DNA from: Bacteroidaceae bacterium
Lineage (GTDB): Bacteria; Bacteroidota; Bacteroidia; Bacteroidales; Bacteroidaceae
Direction: 5' to 3'
DNA: 64,000 nucleotides
NCBI GenBank assembly: GCA_024688885.1
Contig: JAILDV010000050.1
Location: forward strand, 82,893-146,892
The position numbers were made by a program, and so were the translations under genes. Shown in pieces: positions 9,117 through 17,161 of the stretch. How positions within the stretch are numbered: position 1 is the first letter of the stretch; each line of letters opens with the position of its first letter. The notes under the pieces were generated by a model, which was not told where the DNA came from, searched no databases, and saw only the letters and a list, made by a program, of their open reading frames with translations.

Positions 9117-10028
9117 ATGAAGAGCTTGTATCTGGACATCAAGTCGCTACTGACTGAGAGACAAATGGATGAAGGCGAGGCAAAAGCCATCGCCCTTCTG
9201 CTCTTGGAGAAGGTGTGCGGCATGACAACCACGGAGGTGCTGATGAATGCACCAAAAGGGGAAGCCCATCGGCAAGTACTGATTCAAATGGCTGAACGGG
9301 TGGCAAAGGGAGAGCCTGTGCAGTATGTGTTGGGCGAGGCGGATTTCTGCGGCATGTCCATTAAGGTGAGACCAGGAGTGCTCATCCCCCGAAAGGAAAC
9401 GGAAGAACTGGTCAATTGGATAGTGGAAAGCCTTCACCCTAACAATCAACTGTCAACTGTCAATTGTCAATTGTCAACTATCAACTGTCAACTGTCAACT
9501 GTCAACTGTCAACTTTTAGACATCGGCACAGGCAGTGGATGCATTGCAGTAGCTTTGGCAAAGAAGCTGGAGAATGCTGAGGTGGAAGCATGGGACATAA
9601 GTGAGGAGGCACTACAAATAGCCAAAGAGAACGCGGAAAGGAATGGAGTAAACGTGAAGATGAAGAAAGTGGATATACTTTCAGCTCTCAACCCTCAACT
9701 CTCAACTCTCAACTATTATGACCTCATTGTCAGCAACCCTCCCTACATCTGTGAAGAAGAGAAAGAGGAGATGGAAGGGAATGTGCTGGAGCATGAGCCC
9801 TCTTTAGCCCTGTTCGTGCCCGACAAGGATCCTTTGCTCTTCTACAGGAGGATTGCGGATTTAGGATGTTCGATGCTGGCAAAGGATGGGATGCTCTTTT
9901 TTGAGATTAACCGCAGGTTTGGCAAGGAGGTGGTGAAAATGCTGCAGGAGATGGGATACCGAGATGTGGAGTTGCGGCAGGACATGTTTGGCAACGACCG
10001 CATGTTGAAAGCAATAAAGCCACAATAA
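9117..10028 (+). CDS. prmC: Peptide chain release factor N5-glutamine methyltransferase
   Basis: PrmC methylates the GGQ glutamine of release factors RF1/RF2 using S-adenosylmethionine. The helical N-terminal domain ends with the conserved IPRKETEELV. The methyltransferase domain has motif I DIGTGSGCIA and the catalytic substrate motif SNPPYI. The start at 9117 is used because an upstream in-frame ATG at 9102 lies inside the promoter box. Two heptamer arrays lie in frame: one at 9444-9515 encodes a QLSTVNC-like repeat in the linker between the domains, and a short one at 9686-9715 encodes NPQLSTLN just before the YDLIVSNPPY motif. Both catalytic motifs are intact, so the protein is probably active. 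PorZ follows 16 bp downstream. Confidence 0.92.
   Translation: MKSLYLDIKSLLTERQMDEGEAKAIALLLLEKVCGMTTTEVLMNAPKGEAHRQVLIQMAERVAKGEPVQYVLGEADFCGMSIKVRPGVLIPRKETEELVNWIVESLHPNNQLSTVNCQLSTINCQLSTVNCQLLDIGTGSGCIAVALAKKLENAEVEAWDISEEALQIAKENAERNGVNVKMKKVDILSALNPQLSTLNYYDLIVSNPPYICEEEKEEMEGNVLEHEPSLALFVPDKDPLLFYRRIADLGCSMLAKDGMLFFEINRRFGKEVVKMLQEMGYRDVELRQDMFGNDRMLKAIKPQ
9444..9515 (+). repeat. GTCAACT heptamer array inside prmC
   Basis: About ten units of a 7-bp repeat (GTCAACT with GTCAATT and ATCAACT variants). It is translated as heptapeptide repeats within the interdomain linker of PrmC. Three units equal 21 bp, so only changes of three units keep the frame. Confidence 0.85.
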
Positions 10029-10044
10029 TTTCGTTATAGATAGT

Positions 10045-12081
10045 ATGAAAAAGTTCCTTCTCTACATATTATTCTGTCTGGCAGGCATCGAATGCTTGCA
10101 CGCCGATGATTGGAAAATCTATGCGTCTTATCACAATGCCACTCAGGCGGTGAAGGCGGACGCTCGCATCTTTGTGCTTGCTAATGGCGACCTCTACAGT
10201 TACGACACGGAAGACCAGACGGTGGAACTCTATGACAAAACGAATGTGCTGAGCGACTTCGGCATTGCACACATTGCTTTTTCTGCCTCCACGAATCAGT
10301 TGGTTGCCTTGTATGATAATGGCAACATCGACCTCATCGGCATGGATGAAACGAGATGGAACATGCCCGACCTGAAGATGAAGGCGTTGAGCGACAAGAC
10401 CATCAACGAGCTGAAGGTGGTGGGCAGCGAGGCGCTCATCAGTCTCAATGCGGGTGTGGCGCTGCTGAATCTGACGAAGGGGTATTTCGTGGATTTTTAC
10501 ACGTTCGATGGCAAGGTGACCAACGCGACCATTGTGGGGAAGAAAATCTATGTGAAGACTGCGACGGATGTGTTGGAGGGTGACCGCAGCCTCAATTTGT
10601 TAGACGTGAACAACTGGAAAAAGGTGGCAAGCGATGCAGTCGCCTTCGGACAGACGGACGAGGAAAGGAAGAACGAGGCGGCATTGTTGGAGAAAGTCAA
10701 GAATATTGTCCCCAACTCCCCTGTCAGAAATTGGTCATACAAGCTGAACATGGTGGGCAATCGTCTGTTGGTGGCAGGGGGTAATTTCTACTATCCCGAG
10801 GTGGAGTATGCGGGCACGGCGATGAAGTATGAGGATGGGGAATGGAGTGCCTTTGACGAGGAGGATGCCATCAAACTGGTGGGAGAGGCTGTTTACCAAA
10901 ATGTGACGGATGTGGTGCAAGACCCCAACGATGCGGAGCACCATTGGCTGGGCACGAAGCGCAGTGGCATTTATGAGTTCAAGAACTATCGGTTGGTGAA
11001 CCGCTACAGCTTTGACAACTCCCCGTTGACGAGCATCTTGCCAAACAACAAGCATGCCGACAGGTATGTACGTGTCACTGCCCTCAACTATGACAAGGAC
11101 GGCAATCTGTGGATGTGCAATAACGAATGTGACACCATCGTGCGCATTCTGAAGAAGGATGGCTCTTGGAAGAGTTACTACTATCAGGAGGTTGCCACGA
11201 AACCGACATGGGACCACACTTATTTTGACAGGCGCGGATGGGCATGGCTCAATTCGAGAAGAACCTCTTCTAATGGCGAATCGGGATTGCTGGTCATTGA
11301 CACGAAGGGCACCATCGACACGGATAAGGATGACCAGCATCGCTATGTCTCCACGTTCCAAAACCAGAACGGGGAGAGCTACACACCCGACCTCTATTAT
11401 TGTGTGAAGGAAGACCTGAACGGAGAGCTATGGATGGGATGTACGAAGGGGATTTTCATGACCACCACTCCAGAAGAGGTCTTCAAGAGCACTTTCACTT
11501 TCACTCAACCCGTTGTGCCAAGAAATGACGGTTCAGGGTTGGGCGACTACCTGCTGAACGGCATCCCCGTCAAGTGCATCGTCATGGATGGCGGCAACCG
11601 CAAGTGGGTGGGAACGGTGAACAATGGCGTGTATCTGCTCAGTGCCAATGGCATGGAAACCATTGAGCATTTCACCACGGGAAACAGTCCTCTCATCAGC
11701 GATGAAATCAACGATATTGCCATTGATGGCGAGACTGGCGAGGTGTTCATTGCCACCAGCAAGGGGCTTTGTTCCTATCATGGCGATGCCACCGACCCCG
11801 CCCAATCGATGAGTTCGAGCAAACTGAAGGTCTTTCCCAACCCCGTACGTCCCGAGTATCAGGGGAACGTGCACATCACGGGGCTGATGTACAACTCGGA
11901 AGTGAAGATTGTGAGCGCTGCTGGCAAGCTGGTCACGGAGGGTAAGAGCGTGGGTGGCGAATTCTCATGGGACTGCTGCCTGCCAAATGGCAGACGAGCG
12001 GGTTCTGGCATCTACTATGCGCTCTGCACCGATGAAGACGGCAAGAATGGTGCCGTGGCAAAAATCCTCATCATACATTAA
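10045..12081 (+). CDS. porZ: Type IX secretion system surface component PorZ
   Basis: PorZ is a surface-attached component of the T9SS attachment complex that in Porphyromonas gingivalis takes part in delivering anionic lipopolysaccharide to the sortase. This 678-residue protein has a signal peptide ending near CLHADD. The PorZ N-terminal propeller opens with WKIYASYHNATQAV and ANGDLYSYDTEDQTV. Two further propeller-like regions contain LWMCNNECDTIV and ELWMGCTKGI repeats. The C-terminal type A sorting domain (KVFPNPVRPE and SGIYYALCTDEDGK) is expected for PorZ, which is itself T9SS-exported. It lies 16 bp after prmC, probably co-transcribed. Its presence indicates that the cell has a working type IX system; the core membrane genes are not in the window. 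Confidence 0.82.
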   Translation: MKKFLLYILFCLAGIECLHADDWKIYASYHNATQAVKADARIFVLANGDLYSYDTEDQTVELYDKTNVLSDFGIAHIAFSASTNQLVALYDNGNIDLIGMDETRWNMPDLKMKALSDKTINELKVVGSEALISLNAGVALLNLTKGYFVDFYTFDGKVTNATIVGKKIYVKTATDVLEGDRSLNLLDVNNWKKVASDAVAFGQTDEERKNEAALLEKVKNIVPNSPVRNWSYKLNMVGNRLLVAGGNFYYPEVEYAGTAMKYEDGEWSAFDEEDAIKLVGEAVYQNVTDVVQDPNDAEHHWLGTKRSGIYEFKNYRLVNRYSFDNSPLTSILPNNKHADRYVRVTALNYDKDGNLWMCNNECDTIVRILKKDGSWKSYYYQEVATKPTWDHTYFDRRGWAWLNSRRTSSNGESGLLVIDTKGTIDTDKDDQHRYVSTFQNQNGESYTPDLYYCVKEDLNGELWMGCTKGIFMTTTPEEVFKSTFTFTQPVVPRNDGSGLGDYLLNGIPVKCIVMDGGNRKWVGTVNNGVYLLSANGMETIEHFTTGNSPLISDEINDIAIDGETGEVFIATSKGLCSYHGDATDPAQSMSSSKLKVFPNPVRPEYQGNVHITGLMYNSEVKIVSAAGKLVTEGKSVGGEFSWDCCLPNGRRAGSGIYYALCTDEDGKNGAVAKILIIH

Positions 12082-12111
12082 TGCGCTACGCCACATGAAG
12101 TAATCGAAGCC

Positions 12112-12284
12112 AATTAGGAATTAGGAATGAGGAATTAGGAATGAGGAATGGAATCTGTCAACTGTCAACTGTCAACTGTCAACTATCAACTGTCAACTGT
12201 CAACTGTCAACTATCAACTGTCAACTGTCAACTGTCACCTGTCAACTGTCAACTGTCAACTGTCAACTGTCAACTATCAATTGT
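12112..12284 (+). repeat. Composite heptamer element at the start of a glycosyltransferase gene
   Basis: An ATTAGGA/ATGAGGA block (12112-12150) runs through GGAATCT into about 18 GTCAACT-type units (12156-12284). The order matches the composite elements at 21171-21311 and 62010-62207, although the AAACTCT and CTCAACC blocks are missing here. The array is translated as the N-terminus of the following glycosyltransferase. Confidence 0.85.
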
Positions 12285-13161
12285 CATTCCCGTCTATTGT
12301 GTGGAAGACACGCTCGACCGATGTCTGAAAAGCATCGTCAGCCAGTCGTACGCCAACTATGAGGTCATCTTGGTGGATGACGGTTCGCCTGACCGTTGCC
12401 CTGCCATGTGTGATGACTGGGCAGGACGAGATGCAAGAATCCGTGTGATTCATAAGGCGCACGGAGGACTGAGCGATGCACGGAATGCGGGCATTGACGC
12501 GGCAAGGGGACAATGGTTGGCTTTCATCGATTCGGACGACGAGCTGGGTGAGGGCACTTTGGAACAGGTGATGCCGATGGTGGAGAGCTATGACATCGTG
12601 GAGTTCCCTTTCTATCGGGCTTATGGCAGTGAACGGCAATCGCTGGTCTCTTTCGAACCAACGGTCTATGAGGACATGGAAACATACTGGCTAAAAGGGC
12701 TGGCATACGAACACACCTACGTCTGGAACAAGATTTACAGGAAAAGCCTCTTTGATCATGTGCGTTTCCCGAAGGGGAAAGTGTTTGAGGACATGCACAC
12801 CCTGCCACTGCTGTTGCAGCAGGCACGTTGCATTGCCACCACCGACAAGGGGGTGTATTTCTACCACTGGAACAACAAGGGCATCACTGCCACTGCCGAC
12901 GGATTGGCATTGGAAAGTCTGCTGAAAGCGCATCTGCAGGTCGGATGGATGGACGACCGTTGCTACATGCGTGTGCTGAACATCCAGATTGCTGTGTATG
13001 AACGGTTGAGAAAAGAGATTCTCCTGCCCTATCGCCCCGTTCACATCGGAACAAAGGGTTTAAGACCTGCTGAAAGGGTGAAAGCTGTGCTGCTCAGGGT
13101 GTTGGGTGTGAAGGGTGTATGTGAATTGTTCTACACATTACATAAGATAGCCCTTGTATAG
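12148..13161 (+). CDS. GT2-family glycosyltransferase with a heptapeptide-repeat N-terminus
   Basis: The catalytic GT-A domain begins at LSIVIPVYCVEDTLDRCL (about residue 44) and has VDDGSPD and DSDDE motifs, so family 2 is clear. Residues 4-45 are pure translated heptamer repeat (QLSTVNC units) and have no counterpart in the family. The start is uncertain. ATG 12148 is in frame. ATG 12141, exactly 7 bp earlier, is in another frame and meets a stop after 73 codons. No other in-frame ATG lies before the catalytic domain, so translation must pass through the repeats, and slippage by one unit would switch the frame. The 3' end overlaps the convergent glycosyltransferase at 13131 by 31 bp. No TAnnTTTG box is visible nearby, so it may depend on read-through from porZ. 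Confidence 0.8.
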   Translation: MESVNCQLSTVNYQLSTVNCQLSTVNCQLSPVNCQLSTVNCQLSIVIPVYCVEDTLDRCLKSIVSQSYANYEVILVDDGSPDRCPAMCDDWAGRDARIRVIHKAHGGLSDARNAGIDAARGQWLAFIDSDDELGEGTLEQVMPMVESYDIVEFPFYRAYGSERQSLVSFEPTVYEDMETYWLKGLAYEHTYVWNKIYRKSLFDHVRFPKGKVFEDMHTLPLLLQQARCIATTDKGVYFYHWNNKGITATADGLALESLLKAHLQVGWMDDRCYMRVLNIQIAVYERLRKEILLPYRPVHIGTKGLRPAERVKAVLLRVLGVKGVCELFYTLHKIALV

Positions 13162-14072
13162 GCATTGAACAGAATGTGTTTCCACTCACTGTGCCAACGG
13201 AGTGGGAAATAGCCAAGTTCACGCATGGCACCCACAATCTCCTTTTGAAATGGTCGGGTATGCCTCTGGCGAAGCAGCAAGCGCAACATGTCCACTGCCA
13301 GATAGTCGAGTTTATACTGCATGCAAGCTCCCCATTCGGAGTCTGATTGTGCCATACCATCCAGCCGACCAAGCACCTTCACGAGGTCACGAAGTTTCTG
13401 TTGCTGCTTGTGTACATCGGTCGTTGTGGTGATGCTCTCGGCATGCAGCAGACGCTCGTACCAATCCACATTCAGTGCCATGAATGAGGATGCCTGCACG
13501 AATGCCCTCACCGTGAAGTCTTCATCCTCATGATAGATGCCCTCGGTGAAGTGCACATTTTCCTGTTCGAGAAATGCCCTTCTGAAGAAATAAGCCACCG
13601 CACACGGCATGAGATTGCGACCTTGCATGAAGGTGCGGGCGGGTACATAAAGGTGATTATAGGGAGGCACATAGCGTCGGTAGGGCATCCGTTTGCCTGC
13701 ACCATCCACCTGCAAGATATTCACGCCCACAATGTCTATATCCTGACCGCCAAGCACATCAACTGGTGGTTGCGCCGCATAAATATGGTCATCGGCATCG
13801 ACGAAACACACATATTTCCCCTTGGCACATCGCAAACCAGCATTGCGGGCTGCGCTCAATCCTCGGTTTTCCTGAGAAAGCACCACCACCTCGGCATGAG
13901 TCTTCTGGTAGTTTGCCAGCAACTCAGCCGTTCCATCCGTGGAGCCATCATCCACGACGATGACTTCATATCCATGTCCCCGCATAGTCAAACGACCAAT
14001 GCTGTCGAGACATTCGCGAAGGTAAGGCTCGGCATTGTAAGCGGGTATGATGAAAGACAGGAGGATGCTCAT
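13131..14072 (-). CDS. GT2-family glycosyltransferase
   Basis: A 313-residue family 2 enzyme starting MSILLSFIIPAYNAEPYL, with the nucleotide-binding VDDGSTDG and the metal-binding FVDADDH (DxD) motifs. The C-terminal third is helical and typical of capsule or O-antigen glycosyltransferases. The ATG at 14072 is preferred because a further upstream TTG lies inside the promoter box at 14097-14104. It is transcribed divergently from the operon at 14248 and converges on the glycosyltransferase at 12148. It probably works on the same surface glycan as its neighbours. Confidence 0.88.
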   Translation of the reverse strand: MSILLSFIIPAYNAEPYLRECLDSIGRLTMRGHGYEVIVVDDGSTDGTAELLANYQKTHAEVVVLSQENRGLSAARNAGLRCAKGKYVCFVDADDHIYAAQPPVDVLGGQDIDIVGVNILQVDGAGKRMPYRRYVPPYNHLYVPARTFMQGRNLMPCAVAYFFRRAFLEQENVHFTEGIYHEDEDFTVRAFVQASSFMALNVDWYERLLHAESITTTTDVHKQQQKLRDLVKVLGRLDGMAQSDSEWGACMQYKLDYLAVDMLRLLLRQRHTRPFQKEIVGAMRELGYFPLRWHSEWKHILFNAYTRAILCNV

Positions 14073-14096
14073 GTAAGGTGCTGATATATGTCGCGA

Positions 14097-14104
14097 CAAA
14101 GGTA
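14097..14104 (-). promoter_or_regulatory. Promoter box TACCTTTG for the minus-strand glycosyltransferase
   Basis: TACCTTTG on the minus strand, 24 bp before the ATG at 14072. Confidence 0.65.
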
Positions 14105-14116
14105 GGGAAAATTCAT

Positions 14117-14220
14117 GAGGAATTAGGAATTAGGAATGAGGAATTGTCACTTTTTCAGTAAAAAAACACGTTGAACAGCAAATAATTCCTAATTCCTAAT
14201 TCCTAATTCCTAATTCCTCT
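14117..14220. repeat. Inverted AATTAGG heptamer element, second copy
   Basis: Left arm 14117-14145 and right arm 14184-14220 are near-perfect reverse complements. The centre matches the core of the element at 579-680 at about 39 of 47 positions. It lies between divergent glycosyltransferase promoters, and its right arm ends one or two bases before the TATCTTTGC box. Confidence 0.85.
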
Positions 14221-14221
14221 T

Positions 14222-14230
14222 TATCTTTGC
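14222..14230 (+). promoter_or_regulatory. Promoter box TATCTTTGC for the glycan-acylation operon
   Basis: TATCTTTGC abuts the heptamer array. The ATG of the first gene follows at 14248, giving a leader of about a dozen bases. It probably drives the five genes from 14248 to 19552, whose gaps are 10, 40, 5 and 3 bp. Confidence 0.7.
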
Positions 14231-14247
14231 ATAACAAAAACAAATGT

Positions 14248-15138
14248 ATGCTCTCCATCCTCATTCCGACACGCGACTACACCTGCTATCAGCTGGTGGC
14301 TGACCTGCACGCTCAGGCGGAGGAGTTGTGCATTCCCTACGAGATTCTGGTGGCAGAGGATGGAAGCCGTTCGCAGGTGAGCATCATCGCCAATCATAAG
14401 ATGACGGAACTGAGCCATTGCCGCCATATTGTCAACAAGGACAATATGGGTCCTGCCAATATACGGAATCAGTTGGCAAGAGAAGCAAGGTTCAGCTGGA
14501 TTCTCTTTATCGACTGCGATGCCAAGGTGGAGAAGGCGGATTTCCTTGCCACTTATTATCAGCAAATGGGGAAGGCAGATGTTGTGGCGGGAGGATTGTT
14601 GCACCAGCAGGAAAACCACGACCCCCACCGTTCCTTACGCTTCAAATATGAGAAAGAGGCTGACCTCCATCGCAGTGCGGCAGAACGGAATCTGAACCCT
14701 TATGACAAGTTCACCCCCTTCAACGTCATGATGCGCCGTTCCACGTTCCTTTGCATTCTTTTTGATAAAGACTGTCGCGAATATGGTTATGAAGATGCCC
14801 TCTTCGGTGTGGAACTGAAGAAGCGTGGCATCAGCATCCTGCATATTGACAACCCACTCATTCACATGGGTTTGGACACCAACGAGCGGTTCATTGAAAA
14901 AACCGAGCAAGCGCTGCGCACACTGAAAATGTTAGGTGAAAGGATGGAAAAGCACAGCCATGTAGGGAGAACTTACCTGAAGTTTCAGCGGTTTCGTGCC
15001 ACATGGCTGCTTCAATGCACCTACAAAGCCTTTGGCTCCGCGATTCGCCGCAATCTTCTCTCCCCTCACCCTTCTCTCTTCCTCTTCTCCTTTTATAAAC
15101 TCTGCTACTACAGCCAGTTGAAATTAGTTGACAGTTGA
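14248..15138 (+). CDS. GT2-family glycosyltransferase, first gene of the acylation operon
   Basis: Starts MLSILIPTRDYTCYQLV, with the family 2 AEDGS motif and a DCDAK motif in place of DxD. The 296-residue protein has a hydrophobic stretch near the C-terminus (PSLFLFSFYKLCYY) that may touch the membrane. ATG 14248 is used because an upstream TTG in the same frame lies inside the promoter box. The last codons run into a short GTTGACA heptamer remnant. It lies 10 bp upstream of the FkbH-like gene, so it probably builds the glycan that this cassette decorates. Confidence 0.85.
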   Translation: MLSILIPTRDYTCYQLVADLHAQAEELCIPYEILVAEDGSRSQVSIIANHKMTELSHCRHIVNKDNMGPANIRNQLAREARFSWILFIDCDAKVEKADFLATYYQQMGKADVVAGGLLHQQENHDPHRSLRFKYEKEADLHRSAAERNLNPYDKFTPFNVMMRRSTFLCILFDKDCREYGYEDALFGVELKKRGISILHIDNPLIHMGLDTNERFIEKTEQALRTLKMLGERMEKHSHVGRTYLKFQRFRATWLLQCTYKAFGSAIRRNLLSPHPSLFLFSFYKLCYYSQLKLVDS

Positions 15139-15148
15139 ATTCACTGAA

Positions 15149-16876
15149 ATGAAAGACTACCAGACATTGAAACGGAACCTGAAAAAGGATTTGAGCACAC
15201 TGAGAAAGTGCAAAGTGGCGTTGTTGGGTGACAGCGCCACACAGATGTTGGCGACTGCCATCAAAGGGGAAGGAGTGGAGCGAGGTGTCTGCATTGATTT
15301 ATGGGAGGCTGAGTACAATCAAGTGGAGCGACAAGTGATGGACAGAACGAGTTTGCTCTACACCCAAGATTTGCAATACACGATTGTGTTTCAGTCCACA
15401 CACAAGGGAATGGAACAACATGCCTTGCTGAAAGAGGAAGAAAAGGCGAAATGGGCAGAAGAACGTCTGTCATTCGTCAGAAACTTGTGTGAAAACAGCA
15501 AGACACACATTATCTATTATAACTATCCCGAAATAGAGGACACGGTGTTCGGGTCTTATGCCAACAAGGTGGAAACATCTTTCACCTACCAAGTCAGGAA
15601 ACTCAACTACCAGTTGATGCAACTTTCGCAAGAGTGCAAGAATCTGTTTATCTGCGACTTAGCTGGGATACAAAACAAGATGGGGCGCGACCAGTTGTTC
15701 GACTCTGCCGTATACATCAACACCGAATTGCTACTCAGTCTGGATGCCTTGCCCATTGTGGCAAGTCGAACGCTCGACATCATCTGCGCCATTGAGGGGA
15801 AAGGAAAGAAATGCCTGATACTAGACCTCGACAACACCTTGTGGGGTGGCATTGTAGGTGATGATGGTTGGGAAGGAATACAGATTGGGCACGGATTGGG
15901 CATCGGAAAAGCGTTCACTGAATTTCAGGAATGGGTGAAAAAACTGAAAGAGCGGGGCATCATCATTGCTATATGTTCAAAAAACGATGAAGAAAAGGCA
16001 AAAGAACCATTCTTGAAAAACCCTGAAATGGTCTTGAAGCTGGAAGACATTGCCGTGTTTATTGCTAACTGGAAAAATAAGGCTGAAAACATTCAAGAGA
16101 TTCAGCACATACTGAACATCGGATTCGATTCGATGGTGTTTCTTGACGACAACCCCTTCGAAAGAAACATGGTAAGAGAGCATCTGCCCGAGGTGACGGT
16201 GCCCGAACTGCCTGACGACCCGGGTCTTTATCTCGAATACCTCTATTCGCTCAACCTGTTTGAGACTGCCTCTTACAGCACAGCTGACCAAGACCGCACA
16301 AGGCAGTATCAGGCACAAGCACAAAGAGCCACTGCTTCCCAAACCTTCACCGATGAAAAGGCTTTTCTGAAAAGCCTCAACATGACGAGTGTGGTGAGAG
16401 GGTTCGACAAGTTCAACACACCCCGCGTGGCACAACTTTCGCAACGAAGCAACCAATTCAATTTGAGAACCATACGCTACACGGAAGCCAAAATCACGGA
16501 GATAGCCCAGAGCGATGCCTACATGCCTTTCAGCTTCACGTTGGATGACAAGTTCGGTGACAATGGCCTCATCGGGGTCATCATCCTACAGAAGCAAGGA
16601 AAAGACACACTCTTTGTGGACACATGGTTCATGTCGTGCCGTGTACTGAACAGAGGGATGGAAGACTTTATGCTGAACACCATCGTGGATGCCGCGAAAC
16701 GAGCAGGCTACAAACATCTCATCGGGGAATATCTTCCCACCCCGAAGAATCAAATGGTGGCAAAACACTATGACAGATTAGGGTTCACCCCCATCAAGCG
16801 GGAAACGGTCCAACAATACATACTGGACGTCGCTGGTTATCAGCCACGTGAATGCTATATTCATTCAACTGTCTGA
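15149..16876 (+). CDS. FkbH-like HAD-family enzyme (glyceryl or acyl loading onto a carrier protein)
   Basis: A 575-residue, three-part protein. It has an N-terminal SGNH-like region (LLGDSATQML), a HAD subfamily IIIC domain with the signature LDLDNTLWGG near residue 226, and a C-terminal GNAT-like domain with the conserved MSCRVLNRGMEDF motif. Characterised FkbH-type enzymes of tetronate and polyketide pathways take 1,3-bisphosphoglycerate, remove phosphate and load the glyceryl unit on an acyl carrier protein. The next gene is an ACP, followed by an O-acyltransferase, so here the unit probably ends up on a glycan rather than a polyketide. Glyceryl is inferred from the family; another small acyl unit is possible. 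The ATG at 15149 gives the shortest gap to the upstream gene. Confidence 0.85.
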   Translation: MKDYQTLKRNLKKDLSTLRKCKVALLGDSATQMLATAIKGEGVERGVCIDLWEAEYNQVERQVMDRTSLLYTQDLQYTIVFQSTHKGMEQHALLKEEEKAKWAEERLSFVRNLCENSKTHIIYYNYPEIEDTVFGSYANKVETSFTYQVRKLNYQLMQLSQECKNLFICDLAGIQNKMGRDQLFDSAVYINTELLLSLDALPIVASRTLDIICAIEGKGKKCLILDLDNTLWGGIVGDDGWEGIQIGHGLGIGKAFTEFQEWVKKLKERGIIIAICSKNDEEKAKEPFLKNPEMVLKLEDIAVFIANWKNKAENIQEIQHILNIGFDSMVFLDDNPFERNMVREHLPEVTVPELPDDPGLYLEYLYSLNLFETASYSTADQDRTRQYQAQAQRATASQTFTDEKAFLKSLNMTSVVRGFDKFNTPRVAQLSQRSNQFNLRTIRYTEAKITEIAQSDAYMPFSFTLDDKFGDNGLIGVIILQKQGKDTLFVDTWFMSCRVLNRGMEDFMLNTIVDAAKRAGYKHLIGEYLPTPKNQMVAKHYDRLGFTPIKRETVQQYILDVAGYQPRECYIHSTV

Positions 16877-16916
16877 AGTTACGACGTCAAACTTAATTAT
16901 ATTCATATAAAAAGAC

Positions 16917-17156
16917 ATGGAAAAAACTGACATACTGAAACAAGTACAAGACATCTTTCGAGACATTCTGGACGACAAAAACATCATTTTGTCCGATGCA
17001 AGCACGGCTGAAGACATTGAGGATTGGGATTCGTTGACCCACATTCAACTGATTAAGGCCATCGAAAAGAACTTCTCCATCCGCTTCACCAGCCGCGAGA
17101 TTCTGTCATGGAACAATGTCGGTGAAATGCTTGACTGCATCAAGAGTAAGCTCTAA
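16917..17156 (+). CDS. Acyl carrier protein
   Basis: A 79-residue acidic helical protein with the carrier signature DWDSLTHIQL; Ser39 is the predicted phosphopantetheine site. It is not the fatty acid ACP, being more divergent and lying between the FkbH-like and MBOAT genes. It probably carries the acyl unit made by the FkbH-like enzyme and offers it to the membrane acyltransferase encoded 5 bp downstream. Confidence 0.9.
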   Translation: MEKTDILKQVQDIFRDILDDKNIILSDASTAEDIEDWDSLTHIQLIKAIEKNFSIRFTSREILSWNNVGEMLDCIKSKL

Positions 17157-17161
17157 TCAAT

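Noticed and set aside
9444..9515. CRISPR-like array
   Set aside because: Units are 7 bp and contiguous with no spacers, and they are translated in frame in PrmC.
12112..12284. CRISPR-like array before a glycosyltransferase
   Set aside because: Contiguous heptamers without unique spacers; no cas genes anywhere in the window.
13131..13161. Overlapping convergent glycosyltransferase ends as a sign of gene damage
   Set aside because: Both proteins reach normal family length; a 31-bp overlap of 3' ends is common in compact genomes.
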